Source: an uncultured Ruminococcus sp.
Lineage (GTDB): Bacteria; Bacillota; Clostridia; Lachnospirales; Lachnospiraceae
Length of the DNA stretch: 64,000 nucleotides
Assembly (NCBI GenBank): GCA_904418845.1
Contig: CAJFQC010000006.1
Coordinates: forward strand, 1-64,000
Direction of reading: 5' to 3'
Part shown: positions 34,759 through 44,143 of the stretch, piece by piece
Position numbering within the stretch: position 1 is the first letter of the stretch
Layout: each line of letters starts with the position of its first letter
The notes under the pieces: model-generated
Databases searched by the model: none
Told to the model about the DNA's origin: nothing
What the model saw: the letters and a program-made list of their open reading frames with translations, nothing else
Position numbers and translations under genes: made by a program

Positions 34759-35681
34759 AAACCCTCCAAATGATTCGTATTTTTACTTTGCATCTGTATC
34801 CGTCCTGTCCGGCTGTCATAGAAATACGCATGGTCTGACAGCACTTCTTCCTCTGCCACCACCGCGCTGTTCACTTCACGTACCATTTCATCCAATGCCT
34901 TTCCCGGTATCCCCGCGCTCTCCGGCACCAGGATGGACTCGTGGACACTTGAAGGCAGGATGTAAAAGCTCTGCCCGTCTGCAATCTTCTCCAGAAGCGG
35001 CTTGCAAAGCAGCTTTGCCGCGCCGTACATATTATTCTGATTTGTCAGGACATACATCCCTGCCCCCTCCATCTTCTCCTTGCCCGCAATTTTTGATCCT
35101 GCCGTCATTTTCCTGAGCGTTTCGTCCATATCTGTCAGAAGATATCTCTGCCCAAGATTGTTTTCTTCTGCCTGTGCAATCAGTTCTTCTTCCTTTATGT
35201 CCCACCGGGCAAGATTCTCCTTTTTTATCTTCATATTTCCCTGCCCCTCATTTATCGGAAGCACCAGCATATAGCACACCGCAAGATCCAGAAACGGACG
35301 CCATACCAGATCTTTTAAAAACTTACTGTTTCGTTCCTTTGACAGCAGCACCGGATAAACATGGTTTTTTGCCGCTTCCCACGACAATACTGCTTCTTCC
35401 CATTCTTCTGAGTTGCTCCTTGCCTCCGCATCTTCAACGCAGCGCAGAAGCACCCTCTCGCACTCCTCAACCGTAATCCCGATCTCATGCATCTCAAAAA
35501 AGCCTTTTATGCTGACGGACGGGACTGCCTGCACTTCCCCTTTCTCCTTTCTGGCAAAGATCAGTTTCCTGTCCCTGGTATCGTTGCATTTTATCACTTC
35601 TTCCTCCCTAATCTCGTAGTCCTCTTTTAACCTCTCCTGTAACCTTGTGTGCATTTCCCGCACAAATTCTTCATACTGCAT
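34752..35681 (-). CDS. DUF5688-family protein (paralogue)
   Basis: From ATG 35681 (GGAG upstream) the protein has 309 aa. The motifs YVLTNQNNMYGAAKLL and SFYILPSSVHESILVPE match the second DUF5688 protein at 33618-34517. It is the first gene of a three-gene run with a DUF6809-like protein. The biochemical role is not known. Confidence 0.7.
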   Translation of the reverse strand: MQYEEFVREMHTRLQERLKEDYEIREEEVIKCNDTRDRKLIFARKEKGEVQAVPSVSIKGFFEMHEIGITVEECERVLLRCVEDAEARSNSEEWEEAVLSWEAAKNHVYPVLLSKERNSKFLKDLVWRPFLDLAVCYMLVLPINEGQGNMKIKKENLARWDIKEEELIAQAEENNLGQRYLLTDMDETLRKMTAGSKIAGKEKMEGAGMYVLTNQNNMYGAAKLLCKPLLEKIADGQSFYILPSSVHESILVPESAGIPGKALDEMVREVNSAVVAEEEVLSDHAYFYDSRTGRIQMQSKNTNHLEGLC

Positions 35682-35743
35682 ATTCCTTTTCTCCTGTCTT
35701 TTTTCAACTGACACTCTGTCTCTGTCTGCATATGCCGTTACAT

Positions 35744-36556
35744 TTATGCGCTTTCCTCTGTATAAGCCGCGTCAAAGATATCCTCTGTGCTCACTTCATC
35801 CATGCTTTCGGCAATCTTATTCCTGATCGTCTCGTCCGTGGAAATCGCCTTACGGAAATCCGCCTTGATCGGGGCGTATTTCAACGCCTGTTTGATGACT
35901 GTCTTTTTGGCCATGCTCTCATAACTGGTTTTCCACGGACTGAAAGAGGTATCAAAGGCTTTGGAGTATTCTTTCGCAAAAGCATCTATTGCTGTTTTAC
36001 TCATGACCTCGAACCCGAATCCCCCGTTCGTCAGCTTGAACATCCCGTAGAAAAGCCGGACTTCCCCGCGTTCCCCCAATGCCGGACGGTGTTCCAGTTT
36101 GGGGTTCAAACCCAGTTCATACTCAAACTCATCATTTTCATAGACTGCCTGCGCAGAAATAATCTGTATCTGCGGATTCCGGTATCCCAGGTCAATCAGA
36201 CCTTTATAGCCGATCTGGAACTGGCACTCCATTGTCCCCTTGTTGTTGTAAGGAATAAGGTATGCCTGTCCCAGCGGCGTATTCGGTTCCAGTCCGAGCT
36301 GCGCGGCGTTCATCAGCGCCGCGAGGAAGCTCATCTGCGTACATTCCTGCAGTTTAGGCGTAGTATTTAATGCGGATAATGCCATCCTCGTGAAACGTTC
36401 CGGCGTTATCACTTCAGGCAGAGCTTTCTTGATCTCCGGCTCCATCGCCTTGATCAGATCCGCTATGCTCATGGATTTTGTCAGCTTTGCCTCGCCCTTT
36501 GTGACTTCTGCTTTCTTAGCCAGTTCTTCTTTTACGTTTGTCGTTCTTCCTGCCAT
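35744..36556 (-). CDS. recT: RecT-family single-strand annealing recombinase
   Basis: From ATG 36556 (GGAGG upstream) the protein has 270 aa. RecT signatures are AALMNAAQLGLEPNTPLGQAYLIPY, CQFQIGYKGLIDLGYR and SYESMAKKTVIKQALKYAP. RecT anneals complementary strands and pairs with a 5' exonuclease, here the YqaJ protein at 37744-38670. The acidic C-terminus may contact single-strand binding protein. This is typical mobile-element recombination equipment. Confidence 0.93.
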   Translation of the reverse strand: MAGRTTNVKEELAKKAEVTKGEAKLTKSMSIADLIKAMEPEIKKALPEVITPERFTRMALSALNTTPKLQECTQMSFLAALMNAAQLGLEPNTPLGQAYLIPYNNKGTMECQFQIGYKGLIDLGYRNPQIQIISAQAVYENDEFEYELGLNPKLEHRPALGERGEVRLFYGMFKLTNGGFGFEVMSKTAIDAFAKEYSKAFDTSFSPWKTSYESMAKKTVIKQALKYAPIKADFRKAISTDETIRNKIAESMDEVSTEDIFDAAYTEESA

Positions 36557-36692
36557 CTGCTTTTCCTCCATAATAAAAAGAGACAGGATATTGCTCCTGC
36601 CCCTTGTGAATCTTTAAATCTTATTTATTTTCCCGTTCTCAGCAGATACACCTCTGCTGACTACTACATTTTACATTACTCATTCTTCCCGT

Positions 36693-37193
36693 CTACGATT
36701 CATCCGATATCTCTTCTTCTGTTTTCTCTGGAGAAAGCCATCCTGCATCCTCAGCAGATGTTTCTCCTTTTTCCAGTTCTGAAAGCAGTCTTTTTTGTGC
36801 TACATATCGTTCTATCATATCTATCAGAGTTTCCGCCGTTGTCACTTGTTCAGCCGCTTCCTCCTTACTGGCGATATAAAAATCATCGTAGTCACTTTTA
36901 TGCCGGATGATCTCTAATTTTGAAATTTTACGCCCCATTTCTCTTGGGAAAATTTCAGTCCGAACATAATTTTTATTAAAATATGCCAGAGTATCTTTAT
37001 GCTTTTTAAATGCGATTGGTTCTAATGCCAAGACTGCTGTGATTGCATGAAAGCAGGCATAATAAGCCCTGTTATTTGCCGCCTTATATTTCTGAGCTTC
37101 CAAGACAATCTTTGCTGTATCTAATTCATCCTTTGCACGTTCTATTTTATATAGCGCCATATCAGCAAAAGTCCCTTTATGCGCTTCTTCCAT
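36693..37193 (-). CDS. HEPN-domain protein (toxin-like partner)
   Basis: From ATG 37193 the protein has 166 aa. The helical HEPN core holds NNRAYYACFHA, an R-x6-H motif as in HEPN ribonuclease toxins. The C-terminus is acidic. The ATG overlaps the stop of the nucleotidyltransferase gene (TGATG), a typical coupled MNT/HEPN pair. In characterised pairs MNT AMPylates HEPN to neutralise it. Here toxin-antitoxin function is inferred from order and motifs. Confidence 0.8.
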   Translation of the reverse strand: MEEAHKGTFADMALYKIERAKDELDTAKIVLEAQKYKAANNRAYYACFHAITAVLALEPIAFKKHKDTLAYFNKNYVRTEIFPREMGRKISKLEIIRHKSDYDDFYIASKEEAAEQVTTAETLIDMIERYVAQKRLLSELEKGETSAEDAGWLSPEKTEEEISDES

Positions 37194-37522
37194 CACAGGA
37201 CTACCCCCTCTTCCTCCACGTTTTTGTAAAACATATATGCCTTTTTCCAATAATTAAAATGATCCACATTCTGAACTACCGGCATAATCTCCGTATCGTG
37301 CTCTGAATTAAAATCATATGTCAGATCGTATATCTTATCTTCACAGGATTTTAAACTTTTTTCGTCTAAATCTACCAATATCATAATATCAATATCCGAA
37401 TCTGTTTTAAAATCCCCTCTGGCATACGAACCATAAAGAATGACTTTTTTAATATGCTCTTCTGATACATCTTGCAGTTTTGTCCGGTACTCCTGCAATA
37501 ACCGTTCCAAAGTCTTAGGCAT
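37193..37522 (-). CDS. MNT-type minimal nucleotidyltransferase (antitoxin-like)
   Basis: The protein has 109 aa. The polymerase-beta fold motif GSYARGDFKTDSDIDIMI provides the GSx10DxD active site. It precedes the HEPN gene and overlaps it by one base. Short MNT proteins of this size act as antitoxins in MNT/HEPN systems. Confidence 0.85.
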   Translation of the reverse strand: MPKTLERLLQEYRTKLQDVSEEHIKKVILYGSYARGDFKTDSDIDIMILVDLDEKSLKSCEDKIYDLTYDFNSEHDTEIMPVVQNVDHFNYWKKAYMFYKNVEEEGVVL

Positions 37523-37743
37523 ACAATCACCTCTTTACTTTCTGATTTGCAGACTTCTATTTGTATTATACCGAATCCCTTTTTCTTTTCATAGTCCTTT
37601 TTCTGATTTCAGGACGAGATTCTTTATCCCATTTCAAGATGCATCCCACACTTTTTTAAGCAGCCAATATAAAAGCCGCTCCCTTAACTTCATAATCTCC
37701 TTTCCAACAGGGGCAGGATTTCCCGCCGCCCGCCTCACTTAGC

Positions 37744-38670
37744 TTATGCCGCCTTGATTAGAAACCGTCGGCTCATTGTCTCCTTACGATATTTCTCATA
37801 AATCTCCGGCTGTTCTTCTTTCAGGCGTTTCTCGTCCAGACGGTTGCTGCTCACGGTTTTCCAGGATACCCGGTAATGCTCATTCTCCGCAAGCTCCGCT
37901 TCTCCGAGATACAGCTTCAGCTCCTGCTCGATCTGCTTCTTTTCGGTATCCATGCGCTCGATCACTGCAAGGAGCTCCTGCCTGCGCTGTAACTTTTCAT
38001 CGAATCCGGTCAGGGGAATACTCTCCGGCACAGACTGTCTGTAATACTCTGCGATCACGCTGTCCGCAATCTTGGAGCCGTCCGGATCCGGCAGGATTTT
38101 TTTCTGCACATGGTTCTCCCAGAAGTCTTTTTCAACCTCAGTCAGATAACGGATCATCTCCTCATCCCGTTCGATCCTGCACCACTTGAACTCCCGGCCA
38201 TAGATCAGGACGGCAATATACCAGCACTCTGCTCCCGTCACCGCCATGTAGTGATGGCACTGTAATTCATAATGTGCGGGAATCTTCCCGTCTTTCCAAT
38301 GATCCGCCAGATAGGGACTTGCCGTTTTACACTCCAGTCCGGCGTTCTCCCCGACTACCATACGGTCTGCATCCGCAATCATAAAGGGATACTGCTCATT
38401 ACAGAATATGGCGTTTGCGCGCCTGACCTTTTTCCCGGCCGCTTCCATGAATCTTCTTGCCACATAGTCCTCAAACTCCCTGCCCTGCCGCATTGCTTCG
38501 TTATCAGTCTGTTCTGTCTCTTGTGTCGTCTTGTCCAGATAGACCGCCATTGCGGAGCGGTACGGGTTCAACCCGCAGACCGCCCCGGCATCCGATCCTC
38601 CGATACCATTTTTGCGGTATCTCAGCCATAATTCTTCCGCCATCCCCAATGTAGATACTAATTTCTTCAT
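37744..38670 (-). CDS. YqaJ-type (lambda-exonuclease-like) viral recombinase nuclease
   Basis: The protein has 308 aa. Motifs of the YqaJ/lambda exonuclease fold are GIGGSDAGAVCGLNPYRSAM, REFEDYVARRF, MIADADRMV and GLECKTAS, giving the D..ExK metal site. The C-terminal third is a helical extension. It should resect double-strand ends for the RecT protein encoded downstream. Confidence 0.9.
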   Translation of the reverse strand: MKKLVSTLGMAEELWLRYRKNGIGGSDAGAVCGLNPYRSAMAVYLDKTTQETEQTDNEAMRQGREFEDYVARRFMEAAGKKVRRANAIFCNEQYPFMIADADRMVVGENAGLECKTASPYLADHWKDGKIPAHYELQCHHYMAVTGAECWYIAVLIYGREFKWCRIERDEEMIRYLTEVEKDFWENHVQKKILPDPDGSKIADSVIAEYYRQSVPESIPLTGFDEKLQRRQELLAVIERMDTEKKQIEQELKLYLGEAELAENEHYRVSWKTVSSNRLDEKRLKEEQPEIYEKYRKETMSRRFLIKAA

Positions 38671-38697
38671 GGCGCTCTTCCCTCCTTTCTCCGTCTC

Positions 38698-39630
38698 CTA
38701 TGCCGCGCTGACCATCTGGTATGCTTTATCAATCAGCGGGTTCCCCTCCACTGTCCGGGCAAACAGGTTTTCCTTATAATTCGCTGTCTTTCTGAGCGGC
38801 TTTGAATGGGTGGCAAAATCAGATACCGCGTTGATGAAGCGGTAGGCATTGTTCCCCACGTCCTTCAGATCCGGAGCGTCAAAATAGCGGCGTTTCATAT
38901 CCTCCTGAAGCCGCTTCATGTTCCGTATCTGCTGGGGAGTTGAACCGTCCTCCACAGGCAGGAGGATCTCAATGTAGTCCATGACCTGTTTATCCGTCAG
39001 TTTCTTCTTCCTTAAGGATTCAAACTCTTTCCCAAGCTCATCCATGTACGTCTCTGCCATAAACAATGTGTCCTTTGCTTCTTTCATCTTTCCCCTGATA
39101 TCCCCCGTATGGTTCATAGACCACGACCGTTTCGCCGTATTCAGCGCAAGGTTTAAGGTATTCTGGCACACCACCCGGATCGGCATCAGAGCCACTTTGA
39201 TTGCGCCGCTCCCGTCATGGGCGTTGGAAAACAGGAGATAGGGACTGATCCGTTCCCCTGAAATGATGTACTCGTGGGGCATATGCGCCAGCAGCCATAC
39301 CCGCCTGCCGCCCTGCAGGCTCCCGGCCGTCTCATAGCGGACGCCCTCTCCTAACAGTTCATCCGTAAAGGCAAAAGCCTCCCTGTTCTGCACAATTTTA
39401 TAGCGGTCTGTCACCACACCCAGTACGCGCCTGTCAGAATCCCGGACATTTGCCCTGTATCCGTCAATCATTTCTTCTTCCCGCGTATAGATCGGCTCCT
39501 GAACTACGTTCCAGTTCAGTCCTGCCGCAACCAGCGCTCCCTCTGAATCCGGCGCTTCGATCACCTTTGTTCCCAGTCCGTGCCACGGAGCTGTCCTTAC
39601 ATAAAACATACTTTCCACATTTGCCGACAT
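38698..39630 (-). CDS. DUF932 phage/plasmid-like protein
   Basis: The protein has 310 aa. The hallmark N-terminus is FYVRTAPWHGLGTKV, with VVTDRYKIVQNREAF and RVVCQNTLNLAL, as in the TIGR03299/DUF932 family. Such proteins are common on phages and conjugative elements next to RecT/YqaJ; the function is unknown. The start has AGGAGG. Confidence 0.88.
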   Translation of the reverse strand: MSANVESMFYVRTAPWHGLGTKVIEAPDSEGALVAAGLNWNVVQEPIYTREEEMIDGYRANVRDSDRRVLGVVTDRYKIVQNREAFAFTDELLGEGVRYETAGSLQGGRRVWLLAHMPHEYIISGERISPYLLFSNAHDGSGAIKVALMPIRVVCQNTLNLALNTAKRSWSMNHTGDIRGKMKEAKDTLFMAETYMDELGKEFESLRKKKLTDKQVMDYIEILLPVEDGSTPQQIRNMKRLQEDMKRRYFDAPDLKDVGNNAYRFINAVSDFATHSKPLRKTANYKENLFARTVEGNPLIDKAYQMVSAA

Positions 39631-39698
39631 GATAAATTCCTCCTTTTTCTGAATTATTTTTTACTTTTTTTCTGTTTCTCCTGTTCCCCATTTACCTG

Positions 39699-39773
39699 TC
39701 ACTCATCCGCAATTACTTCCAGCAGCTTGATTCCGCATCCGAGCAGAACAACCGCAATCTGGATTCCTTTCAC
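39699..39773 (-). CDS. Possible 24-aa hydrophobic peptide (GTG start)
   Basis: GGAGG lies 7 nt before a GTG. The 24-residue product (IQIAVVLLGCGIKLLEVIADE core) is amphipathic to hydrophobic. It is upstream of the DUF932 gene. There is no homology evidence; it could be a leader peptide or chance. Confidence 0.35.
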   Translation of the reverse strand: MKGIQIAVVLLGCGIKLLEVIADE

Positions 39774-39814
39774 ATGCTCACCTCCCTCCTGATAAATTTG
39801 TGTAATAAAATAAG

Positions 39815-39840
39815 ACAGAACCCGTTATTGGATTCTGCCA
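39815..39840 (-). terminator. Terminator after the 82-aa hypothetical gene
   Basis: The stem CAGAATCC / GGGTTCTG with loop AATAAC is followed on the minus strand by TTATTTTATT. It fits the end of the gene at 39866-40114. Confidence 0.55.
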
Positions 39841-39865
39841 GATTTCACTATAATATATCATTGAA

Positions 39866-40114
39866 TCAGGGAATATTTTCTACGTTCCCCTCGTCTATCC
39901 CGGACTCCCGTTCCTCTATCTCAGGCTCCTCATTATCTGTCTCAAACTCCTGATCCTCTATCTGAGTTTTCCTCTTTTTATCCCTATACTTTACCTCCTC
40001 TAACTTATTTTTTGCATTGGTAACAGCACATCCTGCACCTAACATCAGATCTTCCACTTTTCCGAAAAATCCCGTTCCAATTCCTGTGCCAAACAGACCA
40101 AATCCATCAAACAT
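39866..40114 (-). CDS. Hypothetical acidic protein (82 aa)
   Basis: The ATG at 40114 has AAAGGAGG upstream and is preferred to the longer frame starting at 40297. The N-terminus is glycine and phenylalanine rich (FDGFGLFGTGIGTGFFGK). The C-terminal half is made of acidic repeats (EIEERESGIDEG). The family is not recognised. Confidence 0.55.
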   Translation of the reverse strand: MFDGFGLFGTGIGTGFFGKVEDLMLGAGCAVTNAKNKLEEVKYRDKKRKTQIEDQEFETDNEEPEIEERESGIDEGNVENIP

Positions 40115-40296
40115 CTCGCTTTCCTCCTTTTCCGCATGAAACGGCAGAGAATCATTCCCTGCCGTTTTCATATCATTAGCTTTTCTATTTTTGTTGAATG
40201 GTTTCACTATGATAATATGTATTTGAAAATTTGAAATATTACATGAGAAAAGCAGGAAGATCGCTCTCCCTGCCGTTGCTATGTATATAACTACCA

Positions 40297-42093
40297 TTAA
40301 TTAAATTCTGTTGTTCTCAGGTATGATTGATTATCTGTTATATCCATAATGATTCCAGAATCTGTGCCTGAAAGCTCTCCCGACTTTACAATGGTCATAT
40401 TTTCGGAATCAGACCATATCATTGTGATTATGTACCCATAATAGTCTACTTGTATTGTAGTATCGTCGATAATTGCTCCTTGCACTGTTAATATATCATA
40501 GGACATCTCTAATATTCTAAATGTCAAATTTACTGTACCGTCGCCATTTACTTGAACATTAACGTGTCCAGTAGTGCCTTCACTTCCTGTAATACAAGTG
40601 TACCAACCGTCCATACCGATAAAATTATCTGCTTTATTAATCCCACTTACTTCATCTTCAACTTTTTTAATCAGCTCAACATTCTTCTTCTCAAAGTCAT
40701 TGAATACCTCGTCCGCATTAAACTGATCTGCCGGGACGGTTCCTTTATACCAGGGCATACTTTCAAAATACTGTTTATAGGTATCCTCACTGAAAATATA
40801 GCCGTGTCTTGCAAAAATTTCATTTCTTCCGATTGCAAGCCTGTCCGCTTCCACACTGCGGACTTCATCCTCAGACAAATATTTTTTATCACTGTCCGGG
40901 AATATATATGCCTCTTGCATATAGCTGTCGATTTCATCCTGTGACATCTGCATTACCGTTATCCGTATTATTTCTTCTCCGCTTGTTTCAAGCACAATAT
41001 TAGTGCCGGCGTCAGCATCCAGATATGCGTACTGATCGTCCATCTGACCTGCCGACATATATGTATCTGACAACAGGGTGTCCGCTTCCGATAAACTCAT
41101 CCCCGTCTTTACGCCGTGGAAAGCAGGCATATTTTCATTCACACCCTCCAGCATGATGATATCTGCTGTTCCATCGGTACAGCTTATATATATGGCTCCG
41201 TCCAGAGCCATATACTCACCATATTCCTCATCACCCTCGATGCCAAGTTCTTTCAGCATCTCTTCCGGCTGTCCAAAATATGTCTCCAGATCAATGCCGG
41301 AATAATCCTCCGTCATCTCTCCTGGCATTGCAGTATCATCTTCTGCCGTTATAACATCATAGTCCAAAGCGACGGATGCATCATATGTAAAAAGCATTTT
41401 TACAATCCAAAAAATGCTGCCCAGAATAAGTACCCAGAATACCGCACATATAATCAGTACGTTTCTTAACAGATGCGGATGGGGTTTTCCTGATCTGCTT
41501 ATTTCTTCAGCAGTTTTTTCTCCATTATAGATTTTCCCGATCAGGTTCATGTTGTCAAACATGATATAAGTAACGGCCATAGAACTGATTCCAAATGTAA
41601 CAACATCTAACAAAGACCAAAGCAAAATAGTGCTCCCTTTCTCCTGTATCTGAATCCCATACTTTGGGGCGATCCGGTAAAGGCGCTCTCCCTGCGTGTA
41701 ATACCAATACAACCCGTAAATCCCACAAGTCACCATTGACAGTAAAATCACGACAATATAATTTTTACTCTGTTTCCCGTCTCCTTCACACACTTTATTC
41801 AGGTCTTTGACATATCCATACATTACATAAATACCGTAGATGCCAAAAGTAATACAAGATAAAAGCAGGAATTTCCAAAAACTTCTGTATTTTATCTTAC
41901 CCATATTTTCCATTTGATATTTCGGTATATACCCTGAGGCCGGACTTTCATCTTCTTTGTTCTCTGCCAGATTGTTATGTATTTCTAGTTTTATATCCTG
42001 TTCTTTATTTTCATCACTTTCTACAATAGCTCCACAATATGGGCATTTTGCCCATGTATCCTCAAGTTCTTTTCCACAATTCGTACAAAACAT
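40297..42093 (-). CDS. Zinc-ribbon, DUF4234 membrane and YARHG-domain protein
   Basis: From ATG 42093 the protein has 598 aa. The N-terminal zinc ribbon has CTNCGKE and CPYCGA. Four or five membrane helices (about 75-245) contain two TFGIYGIYVMYGY / TCGIYGLYWYYT repeats of the DUF4234 type. The extracytoplasmic part includes a YARHG domain (RNEIFARHGYIFSEDTYKQYF, residues about 425-480). A terminal beta domain follows. It is likely a cell-envelope sensor or scaffold; the role is unknown. Confidence 0.78.
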   Translation of the reverse strand: MFCTNCGKELEDTWAKCPYCGAIVESDENKEQDIKLEIHNNLAENKEDESPASGYIPKYQMENMGKIKYRSFWKFLLLSCITFGIYGIYVMYGYVKDLNKVCEGDGKQSKNYIVVILLSMVTCGIYGLYWYYTQGERLYRIAPKYGIQIQEKGSTILLWSLLDVVTFGISSMAVTYIMFDNMNLIGKIYNGEKTAEEISRSGKPHPHLLRNVLIICAVFWVLILGSIFWIVKMLFTYDASVALDYDVITAEDDTAMPGEMTEDYSGIDLETYFGQPEEMLKELGIEGDEEYGEYMALDGAIYISCTDGTADIIMLEGVNENMPAFHGVKTGMSLSEADTLLSDTYMSAGQMDDQYAYLDADAGTNIVLETSGEEIIRITVMQMSQDEIDSYMQEAYIFPDSDKKYLSEDEVRSVEADRLAIGRNEIFARHGYIFSEDTYKQYFESMPWYKGTVPADQFNADEVFNDFEKKNVELIKKVEDEVSGINKADNFIGMDGWYTCITGSEGTTGHVNVQVNGDGTVNLTFRILEMSYDILTVQGAIIDDTTIQVDYYGYIITMIWSDSENMTIVKSGELSGTDSGIIMDITDNQSYLRTTEFN

Positions 42094-42186
42094 CTTCTTT
42101 CTTCCTTTCATTACTTTTTCTTCTGTCTAATTTACAAACCTTCTCCTATGTATTACACCTTAAACTTATTCCACTAAAAGGTATTC

Positions 42187-42741
42187 CTATTCAAGAATTT
42201 CCACATAATGGGCCGTAATTTCCGGGGAACCACCTACAAGCGTTTGCCCTGTCACCTGTCCATAAACCCCTATTGCCTCTCCAGCAATCGGTCTTGGCTC
42301 TGGTATTTCATCCATCCCTGTTACAACTATAGATTCACTCATAATCGTTCCATCTTCAGTCATATAAAGCGCATCGCTTGTATATACACCAAATACTCCT
42401 CCTTCTATATAAACATATTTATCTTCATATTGTTTAGGGTATCTCATTATATCAGTTATGGTTGTTACTATATATTCCTCTGAACTTTCAATTTGTTCAT
42501 CACTTGAAGATCTCGTCTCATCTTCATTGAATAAAGATGATATAATTCCTAAAACAAGTAAAATAGCTAGACCAGATGCAGCCGTCTTTATTATCCATTT
42601 AAAGATTCCCCCTATACTGATACTCTCATCTTCTCGTTTTTCTTTATTCTCCGTACTATAATCACTTGGTATTTCATTTCCACAATACGGGCAGTGGCTC
42701 CATTTGTCTTTCACTTCTTTCCCACACTTCTTGCAAAACAT
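42187..42741 (-). CDS. Zinc-ribbon membrane protein with C-terminal beta domain
   Basis: The protein has 184 aa. The zinc ribbon has CKKCGKE and CPYCGN, very like the one in the next gene downstream. One membrane helix (about 47-68) follows, then a domain of OB-like pattern (YPKQYEDKYVYIEGGVFGVYTSDALYM). It may act with the YARHG protein. The function is unknown. Confidence 0.7.
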   Translation of the reverse strand: MFCKKCGKEVKDKWSHCPYCGNEIPSDYSTENKEKREDESISIGGIFKWIIKTAASGLAILLVLGIISSLFNEDETRSSSDEQIESSEEYIVTTITDIMRYPKQYEDKYVYIEGGVFGVYTSDALYMTEDGTIMSESIVVTGMDEIPEPRPIAGEAIGVYGQVTGQTLVGGSPEITAHYVEILE

Positions 42742-42874
42742 ACCTTATTCTTCCTTCCACATTTTTTGTAAATATTAAATAGTCCTTATATCATTCTTTT
42801 TTTACACTGTTCAACATTTCTTTACATAAATTTAGGTGCTAATTTCCCGCATTGATAATATTTCTGACACAAGT

Positions 42875-43450
42875 TTAGTTTGAGATAGAATCCGAAAAAG
42901 AACTCCTCTCTCTTTTTTCAATAGTAACTGTATCATCCGCATTAAAAATGAATATTACCCCAGATTCATCATATCTTGAAAAATCTATATTATAAAAATT
43001 ACTATTTTCCCCATCTTCATTGACAATTAAAAAATCCCATTTTAATGTATTTATAGTCATTTCAAGGTTCACAAGTATACTCTCACTAATTTTTAGGGTA
43101 TCATTTTGTAATAAATCATCTCCCCAACTCTCCGAATCTACTTTAGATGCATATATTTCACAGATCTCTTCTCCTGTATTATTTTTAATTATTATAGGTA
43201 TTTCAAACATATCCTCTGGTTCTATCAATCTTATCTTTTCAGGTTCAGGTAGCGTATCATATGGAGTGTAATTGATTACGTCATCTTCAATTATTTTTAC
43301 TATCCCACACCCTGAACAAGAAATTACTATAAAACAAAGTCCAACGGCAATTCGCACAATTTTATCAGATATGACATGAAATTCACTTAATAATTTCCAT
43401 CGTTCTTTATGTTTTCCACTCCTCGTTTCTTTCCCATTTTCACTTTTCAT
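42875..43450 (-). CDS. Membrane-anchored or lipoprotein-like hypothetical protein (191 aa)
   Basis: From ATG 43450 (AGGGA upstream) a 40-residue basic N-terminus precedes a hydrophobic segment ending VISCSGCGIV, which may be a lipobox. The rest is a beta-rich extracellular domain (FEIPIIIKNNTGEEICEIYASKVDS). The sequence is AT-rich. The family is not recognised. Confidence 0.6.
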   Translation of the reverse strand: MKSENGKETRSGKHKERWKLLSEFHVISDKIVRIAVGLCFIVISCSGCGIVKIIEDDVINYTPYDTLPEPEKIRLIEPEDMFEIPIIIKNNTGEEICEIYASKVDSESWGDDLLQNDTLKISESILVNLEMTINTLKWDFLIVNEDGENSNFYNIDFSRYDESGVIFIFNADDTVTIEKRERSSFSDSISN

Positions 43451-43564
43451 ATTTACTTCCCTCACTTTTTCCTTAACTAAACTTTTTATATTTACACATC
43501 ATTATACTACACCTATATTTTTATTACAATCAGAACTATAAAGTTTCTGAAAGGTACAAATTAT

Positions 43565-43885
43565 ATGAAAGAAATCAATTTTGAAAATATAGGTAAAAAA
43601 CTAAAAGATATTCGAGTTTCCAAAGGACTGACACAGGAATACGTTGCTAATATGGCAGATGTAAACACCAGCCACATTAGCAATATTGAAAATAATCGTG
43701 TGAAGATTTCACTTTCTACACTTATCCATGTATGTAATGCTCTGGAAGTGACTGTTGATTCTATCTTAGCTGATGAATATAACAATCCTGTTTCCGTTCT
43801 GGAACATGAAATCTTGCTCGAAGTTCATTCATTCCCATTGGAAACTCAAAAACAGATTTTAAAAATCATTCGAGCTTTACACTAA
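43565..43885 (+). CDS. XRE-family helix-turn-helix regulator
   Basis: The protein has 106 aa. The N-terminal HTH has GKKLKDIRVSKGLTQEYVANMADVNTSHISNIENNR. The C-terminal part is short and helical. It is one of two plus-strand genes in the island, divergent from the gene at 42875-43450, so it may repress that region. No inducer domain is visible. Confidence 0.88.
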   Translation: MKEINFENIGKKLKDIRVSKGLTQEYVANMADVNTSHISNIENNRVKISLSTLIHVCNALEVTVDSILADEYNNPVSVLEHEILLEVHSFPLETQKQILKIIRALH

Positions 43886-43886
43886 C

Positions 43887-44141
43887 TTAATCCGCTCCTT
43901 GAAATACTTCTGCCATCAGTTCACTTGCATATCGAAATCCTCTTACAAAGCCGCCCTCTTCCGCAATCGAAGCAATCAGAAATAATTTATCCCTGTATTG
44001 TTCATATTCTTTCCAATCCATAGCTTTTTTCTCCGACCTTGTCAGTTCCATAATTTTTTCATAAATTTCTTTACTGACCTCATCCATTCCATTTTTCGTC
44101 TGTGCCATAGCGTTATATAATTCTCGTATTCTTTTATCCAT
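43887..44141 (-). CDS. Small hypothetical protein (84 aa), DUF6809-like
   Basis: The helical protein ends EEGGFVRGFRYASELMAEVF, related to the protein at 34525-34758. It starts 3 nt after the radC stop, so it is probably in one transcript. The function is unknown. Confidence 0.65.
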   Translation of the reverse strand: MDKRIRELYNAMAQTKNGMDEVSKEIYEKIMELTRSEKKAMDWKEYEQYRDKLFLIASIAEEGGFVRGFRYASELMAEVFQGAD

Positions 44142-44143
44142 TA

